In this document: in pieces, positions 24,984 to 32,623 of the stretch
Layout of the letters: every line of letters begins with the position of its first letter
Position numbering within the stretch: position 1 is the stretch's first letter
From: Chloroflexota bacterium
Lineage (GTDB): Bacteria > Chloroflexota > Chloroflexia > Chloroheliales > Chloroheliaceae
Reading direction: 5' to 3'
DNA: 48,411 bases
Assembly (NCBI GenBank): GCA_028287745.1
Contig: JAQBPB010000123.1
Location: forward strand, 1 to 48,411
Notes under the pieces: model-generated
What the model was told of the DNA's origin: nothing
The model's input: the letters and a program-made list of their open reading frames with translations, nothing else
Databases searched by the model: none
Position numbers and translations under genes: made by a program

Positions 24984-25013
24984 ATTCTAACATTTAGCCG
25001 TAATCTTTGCCAG
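24984..25013 (-). promoter_or_regulatory. Promoter of the methyltransferase, probably leaderless
   Basis: On the minus strand CTGGCA (25013-25008), an 18-base spacer and TAGAAT (24989-24984). Only 6 bases separate the -10 from the ATG, so transcription should begin at or next to the start codon. Confidence 0.6.
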
Positions 25014-25021
25014 ACCGCGCT

Positions 25022-25036
25022 GGTTAAATTTTAACC
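25022..25036. promoter_or_regulatory. Palindrome in the methyltransferase-transporter intergenic region
   Basis: GGTTAAA-T-TTTAACC is a 7-bp perfect dyad with a 1-base centre. It lies just upstream of the methyltransferase -35 box. It may be an operator shared by the divergent genes; no regulator gene is adjacent. Confidence 0.4.
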
Positions 25037-25232
25037 CGACCTGCCGGCTGACAGGAATTTTGAATAACAACCGAATAGATATATTAATGTTAAGTCGCTT
25101 CAAAAATAGGCCCCCCTAAGTAATTGGGTCCCTCTATTTAGCTGTGCCGGGTATAATTAATCCAATATGTGAGTAATTGATTGAGATTTTCATGCGGGAA
25201 TAATCAGGTAATATGCTTTAGGAGAGCGTAGA

Positions 25233-27599
25233 ATGAGTAACCAACCAGACCCAGCCGGACTGCCAGCAGAACCGGCCGGACAGCCAGACCCGGCCGAATT
25301 GAACGGCGGGATACCCGCTGCCCACCGCCAGTCAGTAAAAGTAGTCCGCAACAAACCAAATTTTTCGGGTAATAAGACCCATCCTGACCAGGCCGCCTTT
25401 AACCAGCCACCGGGCCAGGTAACTAACCAGGCCGATTTACCAACGTCCACCGGGCTGAAACCGGCTGCTAAGCCTCCGGCAATACCGGACGCTGCCCTGC
25501 CGCTAGCCCATCACGAACCGGGCTCGACTGTCCACCGGGGCACCCGCCCGGGTGACCGCTATGTACGAGTGCTGAGGACCACCCAGGCCGATGTACAGCG
25601 CATTGCCCCCAAATATGTCCAGCTTTCCCCCGAAGCGCTTTCTAACCGGGGCTTCTTCGGGCGCTTCCGGCGCTTTCTCCTGGGACGTCCGATTGCCACT
25701 ATCGAGTCCGGTCACGAACGGCTGAATAAAATCCGGGCCCTGGCAATCCTGGCCTCGGACGCTCTTTCCTCGGTAGCCTATGGTACGGAAGCCTCGCTCT
25801 TTATCCTGGTCACAGGCTTTACTTCCCAGAACCCGATTCAATATATCGTGCCGATAAGCATTATAATTTCCATCCTGATTTTGCTGGTCGTAAATTCCTA
25901 CCGGCAGACCGTTTTTGCCTATCCCCAGGGCGGCGGTTCCTACATTGTCAGTAAAGAGAACCTGGGTGTGAACGCGGGGTTGATTGCGGCCGGGGCCATC
26001 CTGATTGACTATACCCTGACCGTAGCCGTCAGTGTTTCAGCCGGGGTCGCGGCCATTACATCGGCCTTTCCGGTCCTCAACGGCGACCAGGTGCCTATTG
26101 GGGCCGGGGTTATTGTGCTGATCATGATAGTCAACTTGCGCGGCCTGAAGGAAAGCGGCACCATTTTTGCCGCTCCGACCTATCTTTTTATTTTCAGCTT
26201 TATGGGTATGCTGGCCTACGGGATTTTCAAGGTTATGATTGGCGATTACACGCCTTACCCGTCCGATTTAGCCCAGCTCAAACCGGCGGTTACCGAAATT
26301 CCCGGTTTTAATATGCATGCGGTTTCGATTTTTCTGCTGTTACAGGCTTTTGCCGCCGGGTGTAGCGCCATGACCGGGGTCGAAGCGATCTCCGATGGGG
26401 TCCAGGCTTTTAAGAAACCGGAAGCGAAAAATGCCTCTCAAACCTTGCTGGTAATGGGCGCGCTCCTGATTATCTTGTTTATGGGCACCAGTTTTCTGGC
26501 CTATCACCTCAACGCCATGCCGGACGACCCCAACAGCCCTCATTATGAGACAGTTGTTTCTAAAATCGGCCGGGCCTTCTTTGGCGGGGCCTCACCTTTC
26601 TATTACCTGGTCCAGTTCACCACCGCCCTGATTTTGATCCTGGCGGCCAATACCGCTTTCGCCGACTTTCCCCGGCTGGCCTACTTTCTGGCCCGGGACA
26701 AATTCCTGCCAAACATTTTCGGGCACCGGGGCGACCGGCTGGCTTTTTCAACCGGTATTATAGTGCTGGCGCTGCTTTCGGCGATTATCCTGGCTATCTT
26801 CAACGGCCACACCGACGCCCTGATTCCGCTATATGCCGTGGGCGTATTTACTGCCTTTACCCTTTCGCAGAGCGGCATGGTGGTTCACTGGCAGCGAGAA
26901 AAGCGCAAAGGGGTCCAGGGCGTCACCAAAAGCCAGCTGTTTAATGCCGTAGGCGCGATCGCGACCGGCATAGTCCTGGTTATAATTATAATAACCAAGT
27001 TCCTGGTAGGGGCCTGGCTGGTAGTGATCCTCATTCCAATGCTCTTTGTAATATTTAAGGCGATTAACCGCCATTACAGCCACGTTGAAACCCAACTACG
27101 GCTGCCCGGCAAAGTTAAAGCCTCGGAGCTTATTCCCACGCTACCCATTAATGGCGATCGGACCCGCACTATTATTGTGCCTGTTTCGCGCATAAACAAG
27201 GTTTCCCTGATGACCCTTGACTTTGCCCGCTCTCTGGGCGACTCCGTAACGGCGCTCTTTATCAGTGATGATCCGGCGGCTATTGAGGGAATTATCCAGG
27301 ATTGGAAAGATTTTGACCTTAAAATACCGCTGGTAGTGCTGGAGAATCCCTTCCGGTCGATTATTCCGCCTTTACTCAATTATATTGATAAAGTTGATAA
27401 TGGCGACCCGAACGATATTTTAATGGTAGTATTACCTGAATTCGTAGCTCGGCATTGGTGGGAGCTTTTCTTGCACAACCAGACGGCTTTACGGATTAAG
27501 CGCGTCCTGCTTTTCAAGCCGGGCGTGGTTGTAGTTGATGTGCCGTACCACCTGCGCCGCGCAGGCGATACCGCAGAAATTAATGCCAAGAGCTTTTAA
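25233..27599 (+). CDS. KimA-like APC-superfamily potassium transporter
   Basis: The 788-residue protein has about 12 membrane helices (about 165-605). It carries 'LAILASDALSSVAYGTEA' (about 170-187), 'YRQTVFAYPQGGGSYIVSKE' and 'LTVAVSVSAGVAAITSAFP', close to Bacillus KimA (YdaO), a high-affinity K+ importer. A USP-like cytoplasmic domain (about 620-788) follows. Unlike KimA (about 600 residues), it has a 145-residue Pro/Gln/Ala-rich disordered N-terminus. Amino-acid transport remains the alternative. AGGAG lies 8 bases before the ATG. No c-di-AMP (ydaO) riboswitch motifs are visible upstream. The next gene starts 27 bases after its stop. Confidence 0.87.
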   Translation: MSNQPDPAGLPAEPAGQPDPAELNGGIPAAHRQSVKVVRNKPNFSGNKTHPDQAAFNQPPGQVTNQADLPTSTGLKPAAKPPAIPDAALPLAHHEPGSTVHRGTRPGDRYVRVLRTTQADVQRIAPKYVQLSPEALSNRGFFGRFRRFLLGRPIATIESGHERLNKIRALAILASDALSSVAYGTEASLFILVTGFTSQNPIQYIVPISIIISILILLVVNSYRQTVFAYPQGGGSYIVSKENLGVNAGLIAAGAILIDYTLTVAVSVSAGVAAITSAFPVLNGDQVPIGAGVIVLIMIVNLRGLKESGTIFAAPTYLFIFSFMGMLAYGIFKVMIGDYTPYPSDLAQLKPAVTEIPGFNMHAVSIFLLLQAFAAGCSAMTGVEAISDGVQAFKKPEAKNASQTLLVMGALLIILFMGTSFLAYHLNAMPDDPNSPHYETVVSKIGRAFFGGASPFYYLVQFTTALILILAANTAFADFPRLAYFLARDKFLPNIFGHRGDRLAFSTGIIVLALLSAIILAIFNGHTDALIPLYAVGVFTAFTLSQSGMVVHWQREKRKGVQGVTKSQLFNAVGAIATGIVLVIIIITKFLVGAWLVVILIPMLFVIFKAINRHYSHVETQLRLPGKVKASELIPTLPINGDRTRTIIVPVSRINKVSLMTLDFARSLGDSVTALFISDDPAAIEGIIQDWKDFDLKIPLVVLENPFRSIIPPLLNYIDKVDNGDPNDILMVVLPEFVARHWWELFLHNQTALRIKRVLLFKPGVVVVDVPYHLRRAGDTAEINAKSF

Positions 27600-27625
27600 T
27601 ACTTTACCTTGGCAAGCGAGGGAAA

Positions 27626-28441
27626 ATGACGACAAAAGAGTTCTACATAGCCGCTTTGCAGCGAGAGGCAAGGGCTTTTGCTGCGGTCGCCAGGCAGCAT
27701 CCCGGCCCATCCAGTCCATTAATCCCGACCTGTCCCGGTTGGAATTTGACCGACCTGCTTTTGCACCTGGGCCGGACGCAGCGTTTTGTGACTGCGCGGT
27801 TGCGTAACCGGGATAACGGCCCGGTCCCAGGCCCTGGCGAAACCGGGTTTTTGAGCCTGGAACCCCAATGGCTGGAATGGCAGCAGACCGGAAAAGCTCC
27901 CGGCGATATCCCCGTTCCTCCCGGCCTGGTTAACTGGTTCGAAGAAGGTGCCGCCGGACTGGCGGCGGCCCTGGAAGAGGTTGACCCGGCCGCGCCTATC
28001 TGGAGCTTCCGGGGTGACTCCCAGATCCCGGCCGAGTTCTTCCAGCGCCAGATGTCGGTCGAAGCCGCCCTGCACCGCTGGGATGCCCAGAACGCCCTGC
28101 CCGGTCATACCCCCGACCCGGTGGAACCTGAATTGGCCTACGCCGGGCTGAATTTATTGTTCGGGTTTCTTCCCATGCGCCGTAAGAACTTCCAGGGGCC
28201 TCCCGCTGCCGGTGAAACCTATCATTTCCACCGGACCGATGGCGAAGGCGAATGGCTGTTAACTTTTAACGGCAATGAGCTTGACATAAAGCCAATTCAC
28301 GCCAAGGGTGACGTGGCTATCCGGGGGACCGCTTCCGACTTGCTCTTATTCCTTTGGCGGCGTATTCCGGTGGAGCGCCTGGAAGTTTTCGGGAAGGCCG
28401 AACTGGCCGGGCGCTACTTCGAGCTTTTACCGGCTATTTAG
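27626..28441 (+). CDS. DinB-fold maleylpyruvate isomerase family protein
   Basis: The 271-residue protein begins with a helical bundle (about 1-160). The pattern 'TCPGWNLTDLLLHLGRTQRF' (about 34-53) and 'EAALHRWDAQNAL' (about 146-158) matches the TIGR03083/mycothiol-dependent maleylpyruvate isomerase family. His48 and His150 are probable metal ligands. A C-terminal alpha-beta domain (about 170-271) completes the family length. Members use thiol cofactors or metals; the substrate is unknown. GAGGG lies 4 bases before the ATG. It is probably co-transcribed with the transporter and ends at a strong bidirectional terminator. Confidence 0.85.
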   Translation: MTTKEFYIAALQREARAFAAVARQHPGPSSPLIPTCPGWNLTDLLLHLGRTQRFVTARLRNRDNGPVPGPGETGFLSLEPQWLEWQQTGKAPGDIPVPPGLVNWFEEGAAGLAAALEEVDPAAPIWSFRGDSQIPAEFFQRQMSVEAALHRWDAQNALPGHTPDPVEPELAYAGLNLLFGFLPMRRKNFQGPPAAGETYHFHRTDGEGEWLLTFNGNELDIKPIHAKGDVAIRGTASDLLLFLWRRIPVERLEVFGKAELAGRYFELLPAI

Positions 28442-28472
28442 GGCCTCTTTCTTTAGAACAGAAAGCCATACT

Positions 28473-28505
28473 AAAATCCCTCGCTTCTAATGGCGAGGGA
28501 TTTTT
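28473..28505. terminator. Bidirectional intrinsic terminator
   Basis: A 12-bp stem (AAAATCCCTCGC with GCGAGGGATTTT) has an 8-base loop, with T-tracts on both strands. It lies between the convergent DinB-fold gene and the DUF2085 gene and can serve both. Confidence 0.9.
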
Positions 28506-28537
28506 ATTATTCCAGATATTGATAAGAATTTAAGAAA

Positions 28538-29089
28538 TCAGTCTTCCAGCGAGCGCGGCCAGAAGGTCAGCGGGATTAAGGCGAAGGCGAAACCGCCCAG
28601 GAAACCGGTCGGCAGCATCAGCAGGTGGTTGGTTTGCCATAGGCCGAGGCGTTCCAGGCCGCTATCTATAAACCAGGGTACGAAGCACGCCGCCAGCCCG
28701 GCGGCCAGGTACAATCGCCGGTTGGGCAGGTGATTTTTAATCAGGGGAGTGTAAAAGTAAAGCAGCCCGGCTGTTAGCAAGCCGCAGCCTACCCCAAAAC
28801 AGCGGGTGCAGACCATCAGGGGCAGTCCGGCGATAGTCAGGCTATGGTCGGTGTAGGAACAAATGGCCCGGCCAACATCCCAGCCAAAAACGGCGATATT
28901 CTGTAACAGGGGGATGCCACTCAGCCACAGGATCGGGACCAGGATAGTTCCCAGGAAGACGAATATAACAATTACCTTACCCAGCAGGGCCAGGTTAAAA
29001 TCTTCCTGGCGGACGCTAAGGGCTCGCGGCCATTCGCGCCGGTTCGTTTTCAGGCTATGTTCCTTTTGAAGTTCCCCGGTTCTTAACAT
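28538..29089 (-). CDS. DUF2085 membrane protein
   Basis: The protein is about 183 residues with four to five membrane helices. The stretch 'ICSYTDHSLTIAGLPLMVCT' continuing 'RCFGVGCGLL' corresponds to the DUF2085 pattern (C-H-Q-x-P-x-R-S-F ... P-x-C-x-R-C-x-G), although the His-Gln-x-Pro part has changed. The cysteines may bind a metal. A GTG at 29113 would add 8 residues but lies inside a hairpin and has no spaced ribosome site, so I prefer the ATG at 29089. The function of the family is unknown. Confidence 0.82.
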   Translation of the reverse strand: MLRTGELQKEHSLKTNRREWPRALSVRQEDFNLALLGKVIVIFVFLGTILVPILWLSGIPLLQNIAVFGWDVGRAICSYTDHSLTIAGLPLMVCTRCFGVGCGLLTAGLLYFYTPLIKNHLPNRRLYLAAGLAACFVPWFIDSGLERLGLWQTNHLLMLPTGFLGGFAFALIPLTFWPRSLED

Positions 29090-29110
29090 TCCAGACCGTC
29101 TTCCCGTTTG

Positions 29111-29129
29111 CACCCTGTTAATCAGGGTG
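29111..29129 (-). promoter_or_regulatory. Hairpin or operator at the DUF2085 leader
   Basis: CACCCTG-TTAAT-CAGGGTG is a perfect 7-bp dyad with a 5-base centre. It sits about 21 bases upstream of the chosen ATG and on top of an alternative GTG start. It could be an operator or an RNA hairpin that controls translation. The rest of 29130-29326 shows nothing else. Confidence 0.4.
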
Positions 29130-29326
29130 GTACTCCGAGTATATCATATACCAACCGGCTGAAAATTGCAGTTCCGTAGAAAATAGCGGTTAACGGGTTA
29201 GCTGGTTAGTTAATGTAAGCGGCTCCCCGGCTCCGGGAAGATTTCGGGCTAAGAATTAAAGCGCCGGGTAGTGACAACCTGTGATGGTTGCCGGTTCGAA
29301 AATCAATTTAGGAAACCCGGTTGATG

Positions 29327-29731
29327 TCAAAGGTTTGCCGGGTAGGTGCGGCCCGCCGGGTGCACCTCTGGTGCCTGCGACAGCATGTCTTGGATTTTGA
29401 TCAGCCCTTTGCTACCGGCCAACCTGTTGATTGTATTTACTACACTAACCGACAGTACTTTAACCGGGGTCTGGGCAGCGCAATTTGTTTCACTTTGTGT
29501 GTTAACCAGGACCAGGCTTTGCTTGCAGCTTGCGGGGCTTGTGTTTCGAAGGGAATGCAACGGCATTACCAGGCTGTACCAGCCTAAACCCAGTAAGCAT
29601 ATCAGTATAACCGCCGCAACCCAGCGTTTTCCTTTAGGGTTAGTTTTTTCAGGCGTACCGGCCAAGCTGCTTTCGTTCCAAAAAGTGTTGTCTGACACAC
29701 GATGGTCAGGTGCCAACAGGAGCAACTTCAT
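29327..29731 (-). CDS. Hypothetical single-pass membrane protein
   Basis: The 134-residue frame has an ATG preceded by AAAAGAGA, a hydrophilic N-terminus (about 1-36), one strong membrane helix (about 37-56, 'WVAAVILICLLGLGWYSLV') and an external part with two cysteines. I recognise no family. The opposite strand also has open frames here, but they lack ribosome sites and plausible composition. The protein may be real but lineage-specific. Confidence 0.5.
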   Translation of the reverse strand: MKLLLLAPDHRVSDNTFWNESSLAGTPEKTNPKGKRWVAAVILICLLGLGWYSLVMPLHSLRNTSPASCKQSLVLVNTQSETNCAAQTPVKVLSVSVVNTINRLAGSKGLIKIQDMLSQAPEVHPAGRTYPANL

Positions 29732-30128
29732 TATATTCTCTTTTCAACTAATGTTCGCTCAGATTCCAACCAAGTGTTATGTAGTTAATATATCAAATAA
29801 ATTTGGGTAGTGTTATAGCCCAAAAGTAATCCGTTTACTACCACGGATTCCGGATTGTAATAAAGAATTTTTTAGATAAGGGTCTTTGATAAAGAAAGGG
29901 CGTAGGAGAATGGCCGGAGGGTTAAATTTAGGATATGAAATATAATAGCGGCCCTTTGGGAAGGCCGCTTAGGCTTGTAGGCTTGTGGCCTGGCATGCGG
30001 GATGGTAAAAGTTCTATCAGGAGAGCAACTTTGAAATTATTTTTCTTAGTTCGCCTCACACCTAGATATTACCAACCCAAGATTAACTCAACTTGAAGCT
30101 AATCTTAGAAACAGATTAATGCGGGCCT
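29732..30128. other. Intergenic region with one hairpin
   Basis: No gene is visible. A 7-bp stem (AGCGGCC 29947-29953 with GGCCGCT 29963-29969) follows a TATAAT-like sequence at 29940-29945. It has no clear U-run on either strand. It could be a weak terminator after PrmA, though it lies over 150 bases from either stop. Confidence 0.45.
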
Positions 30129-31628
30129 TTAGCGCTTGCGGTGCGCAAAGGCTACCCAATCGCTTTCTTCGCGCCTTTCAACCAGTTCCAGACCGGCCTG
30201 GTCCAGGGCTGCCGCCACTTCGTCCGCTTTTTCCCCGATAATACCGCTGGTGATTAGCAAGCCGCCCGGCCGCAAAGCCTGGGCCATTGGTTCGGCCAGG
30301 GCAACCAGGATACGGGCGATAATGTTGGCAATAATGGCATCGAAAGGCAGCTTGGAAGCCAGCAGGGTGGGCGGCTTCTGGGCTTCTTCCGAGAAAGAGT
30401 AAAACCCACTGCCGCCTTCCTCGACTTTCTCAACCGCAAGCGAGCCGGTTTCCATTTCGAGCCGGTCTTCCAGGCCGTTGAGGGCAACGTTCTGGCGGGC
30501 TGCCTGGATGGCTATTTCATCGGTATCCAGGCCCAGGCTGTAGGGCACGCCCAACCGCCCGGCGGCAATCGCCAGGATGCCGCTGCCGGTACCCAGGTCC
30601 AGCAAGTTGCGGTGTTCCTGGGGGTTAATCTGGTCTTCCATTAACTGCAAGCAGAGCCGGGTGGTCGGGTGCAGGCCGGTGCCAAAGGCCATGCCAGGGT
30701 CAATTTCCACCACCAGGTCGTCCGGTTGCGCCTCGTATTCCTGCCAGGGCGGCTTGATTACCGTCCGGCGGCCTACCCGGTGGACCTGGTAAAATTCTTT
30801 CCAGGCGTTGGCCCAGTCTTCTTCGCGGCGTTCGGTCACTTGCAGCGGTTCAATCCGGCGCAGGCGGCCCAGGTAAAACAGGCCCTCTTCCAGTTTGGTC
30901 AGACCGTCCCGGGCTTCCGGGCTGGTTGCGATATAGGTACGGACTGTTACCAGGGCTTGCGGGTCAACTACCGCCCCGCCATCCGGCCCGGGCAGGACCG
31001 CTTCCTCAATTACCACACCCTGGTTGTAGCCGTAGCGCCCGAAAAGCTCGGTAATCGCTTCGACCGCTTCGGTTTCGGCCAGCACGCTCAATTCCAACCA
31101 GCTACCGCTGGCCGTTGTCACCGGCGCTGCCTCAGGTTCGGCCTGGTCGGGCCGGGTTTGTGCGGCCGTTTCATAGATAACGCTCCAGGTATCTTCCTGA
31201 CCGGGGACCGGCTGGAGGTCCAGGCTTTCGAGGGAACCCCGGTCCTCCGCCGAAACCGGCCCCAGGGGCAGTTTAACTCCGGTCACGTCCGGCCGCTCGC
31301 GCAAGAGGTCGGTCAGGGCTTCCTGCAGCACCGGCGATTGGTAAGGAGACGGCGCGGCGGTTTCTTCGGCCAGCGCGACCAACTCGACCCTGGTCTGGCT
31401 TACGTCCAACCGGAAGTGGGCGAAACCCCGGGTAGGCGCTTTTAATTCTTCGGCGCTGTAGCCACCAAAAGCGCTTTCCTGCCAGGCATCATCCATCAAC
31501 AGTTCCAGGTCTGGGCCGGGTCCGGCCAGGTAAAAGACTACGCCGGGTGTATTCAACCAGTTACTTACTCTTGTGCGGGCCCCTATAAAGTCTCCCGGTT
31601 TATGAAACCGGCTAAATGCGAAAAACAT
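30129..31628 (-). CDS. prmA: Ribosomal protein L11 methyltransferase with extra N-terminal domain
   Basis: The protein has 499 residues; usual PrmA has about 290-310. Residues about 176-290 correspond to the PrmA substrate-recognition domain. The rest is the methyltransferase core: 'DPGMAFGTGLHPTTRLCL' (310-327, the PrmA hallmark), SAM motif 'LLDLGTGSGILAIAAGRLG' (342-360) and 'ANIIARILVALAEP' (434-447). A short insert (about 398-425) interrupts the core. Residues 1-170 match nothing I recognise. The ATG at 31628 has AGGAG 5 bases upstream, so the extension is translated. An internal GTG at residue 170 (31121), with GAGG 8 bases upstream, could also give a standard-size enzyme. Confidence 0.92.
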   Translation of the reverse strand: MFFAFSRFHKPGDFIGARTRVSNWLNTPGVVFYLAGPGPDLELLMDDAWQESAFGGYSAEELKAPTRGFAHFRLDVSQTRVELVALAEETAAPSPYQSPVLQEALTDLLRERPDVTGVKLPLGPVSAEDRGSLESLDLQPVPGQEDTWSVIYETAAQTRPDQAEPEAAPVTTASGSWLELSVLAETEAVEAITELFGRYGYNQGVVIEEAVLPGPDGGAVVDPQALVTVRTYIATSPEARDGLTKLEEGLFYLGRLRRIEPLQVTERREEDWANAWKEFYQVHRVGRRTVIKPPWQEYEAQPDDLVVEIDPGMAFGTGLHPTTRLCLQLMEDQINPQEHRNLLDLGTGSGILAIAAGRLGVPYSLGLDTDEIAIQAARQNVALNGLEDRLEMETGSLAVEKVEEGGSGFYSFSEEAQKPPTLLASKLPFDAIIANIIARILVALAEPMAQALRPGGLLITSGIIGEKADEVAAALDQAGLELVERREESDWVAFAHRKR

Positions 31629-31644
31629 ATAACTCCTATGTATG

Positions 31645-31665
31645 CCGGTATCTACTTGATACCGG
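31645..31665. repeat. Inverted repeat upstream of prmA
   Basis: CCGGTATC-TACTT-GATACCGG, an 8-bp dyad with a 5-base loop, lies between the hydrolase stop (31705) and the prmA ribosome site. There is no U-run, so it is not a terminator. It may be an operator or an RNA-stabilising hairpin. Confidence 0.5.
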
Positions 31666-31704
31666 GCTGAAATTTGGACAGGGTTGGAAAATCTGACCTG
31701 CTAA

Positions 31705-32454
31705 CTAGCTTGCTGCCGTTTTGACCCCGGCGTGGGCTACCACGAAAGTTTCAATGGCGTCCAGCACTTGCTGGCGCTGGGCATCTCGCAGCATTTCGTG
31801 GCCGCTGCGGTCGAACCAGACTAACTTTTTATCCCGGCTGCCCAGGGCCTCGTGCAGAAAATAGGCCGACCGGGCGGCAATCGTCCGGTCGTGAATGGTC
31901 GCCAGCACCAGGGCCGGGACCGTGATTTTTGCCAGCAGGTTGCGGTTGCGCAGTCGGGCACCCATCCTGACAAACTCGGCCAGGGCGGAAGTCGGCAGGC
32001 TGGGATAATTCCGGCTGGTGCGGGCCTGTTCCAGGTCGAAATAGCCCCTGGGGTCAAATTTAAACTTGTATTCTTTTTGGACGTGGGCCATCACCGGAAC
32101 CAGCGGCGACAGCCGGGATTTTAATTGCAGGGCCGGGGCGATGCAGACCAGCGCCTGAATTTTTGTGGGGTTATCCAGGGCCAGGTTGAGCGCCACCAGG
32201 CTGCCCATCGAAAGGGCTACCGGCAGCACCTTATCGCATTCTTGCAGCAGGTCCTCCAGGGCTTTTTGGCCGTCCTCGACCCAATCCTGCCATTTGACAC
32301 CGGCCAGGTCGGACGGTTTGGTCATGTGGCCCCGCAGCACCGGCATGCGGTAGGGCAGCTTATATTTTTCCAGCAGCGGCACGACCGGATCAATACAATC
32401 CAGGTGTGAAGTTAAACCGTGTAGGAGCAGTACTCCCACCGGAGCTTTAGCCAT
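31705..32454 (-). CDS. Alpha/beta hydrolase (carboxylesterase-like)
   Basis: The 249-residue protein has the compact alpha/beta hydrolase fold of the Est30/monoacylglycerol-lipase type. The oxyanion motif is 'LLLHGLTS' (9-16). The nucleophile elbow is A-L-S-M-G (Ser about 82), replacing the usual G-x-S-x-G first Gly with Ala. The acid is in 'IHDRTI' (about 197) and the His in 'RSGHEML' (about 228). It is cytoplasmic, with no signal peptide. The ATG has an AAGGA site. It lies 76 bases upstream of prmA on the same strand, with a dyad between them. The substrate is unknown; short acyl esters are typical. Confidence 0.88.
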   Translation of the reverse strand: MAKAPVGVLLLHGLTSHLDCIDPVVPLLEKYKLPYRMPVLRGHMTKPSDLAGVKWQDWVEDGQKALEDLLQECDKVLPVALSMGSLVALNLALDNPTKIQALVCIAPALQLKSRLSPLVPVMAHVQKEYKFKFDPRGYFDLEQARTSRNYPSLPTSALAEFVRMGARLRNRNLLAKITVPALVLATIHDRTIAARSAYFLHEALGSRDKKLVWFDRSGHEMLRDAQRQQVLDAIETFVVAHAGVKTAAS

Positions 32455-32599
32455 TGCTTTTCTTCCTTTATTACTTTTATTACTTTTGAACTGATACCGT
32501 GGGGCTTAAACGGACTGGTCACAGCTACTAAAATAAGTGACTGAAGCAGGAAATTGGGGCGGCTGCCAGTCTGCCGTTTACGGCCCACGACCCGCGAAT

Positions 32600-32612
32600 C
32601 ACGTTTAACGTG
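32600..32612. repeat. Short palindrome downstream of the WbaP-like gene
   Basis: CACGTT-T-AACGTG is a 6-bp perfect dyad, 12 bases beyond the stop at 32624. It has no U-run; a weak termination or operator role is possible. Confidence 0.3.
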
Positions 32613-32623
32613 GCAGGCTTTTC

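Noticed and set aside
24978..25232. c-di-AMP (ydaO) riboswitch expected before a KimA-like gene
   Set aside because: None of the conserved ydaO sequence blocks could be found by eye in the leader.
29260..29320. tRNA-like T-arm (GGTTCGAAAATC)
   Set aside because: No matching acceptor, D or anticodon stems can be drawn around it.
29346..29810. 154-residue plus-strand frame
   Set aside because: Lacks a ribosome site and has poor composition; the minus-strand frame at 29327-29731 with a membrane helix is the better reading.
30669..31445. Plus-strand frame opposite prmA (258 codons)
   Set aside because: It is a shadow of the third-position bias of prmA; no start signal or recognisable domain.
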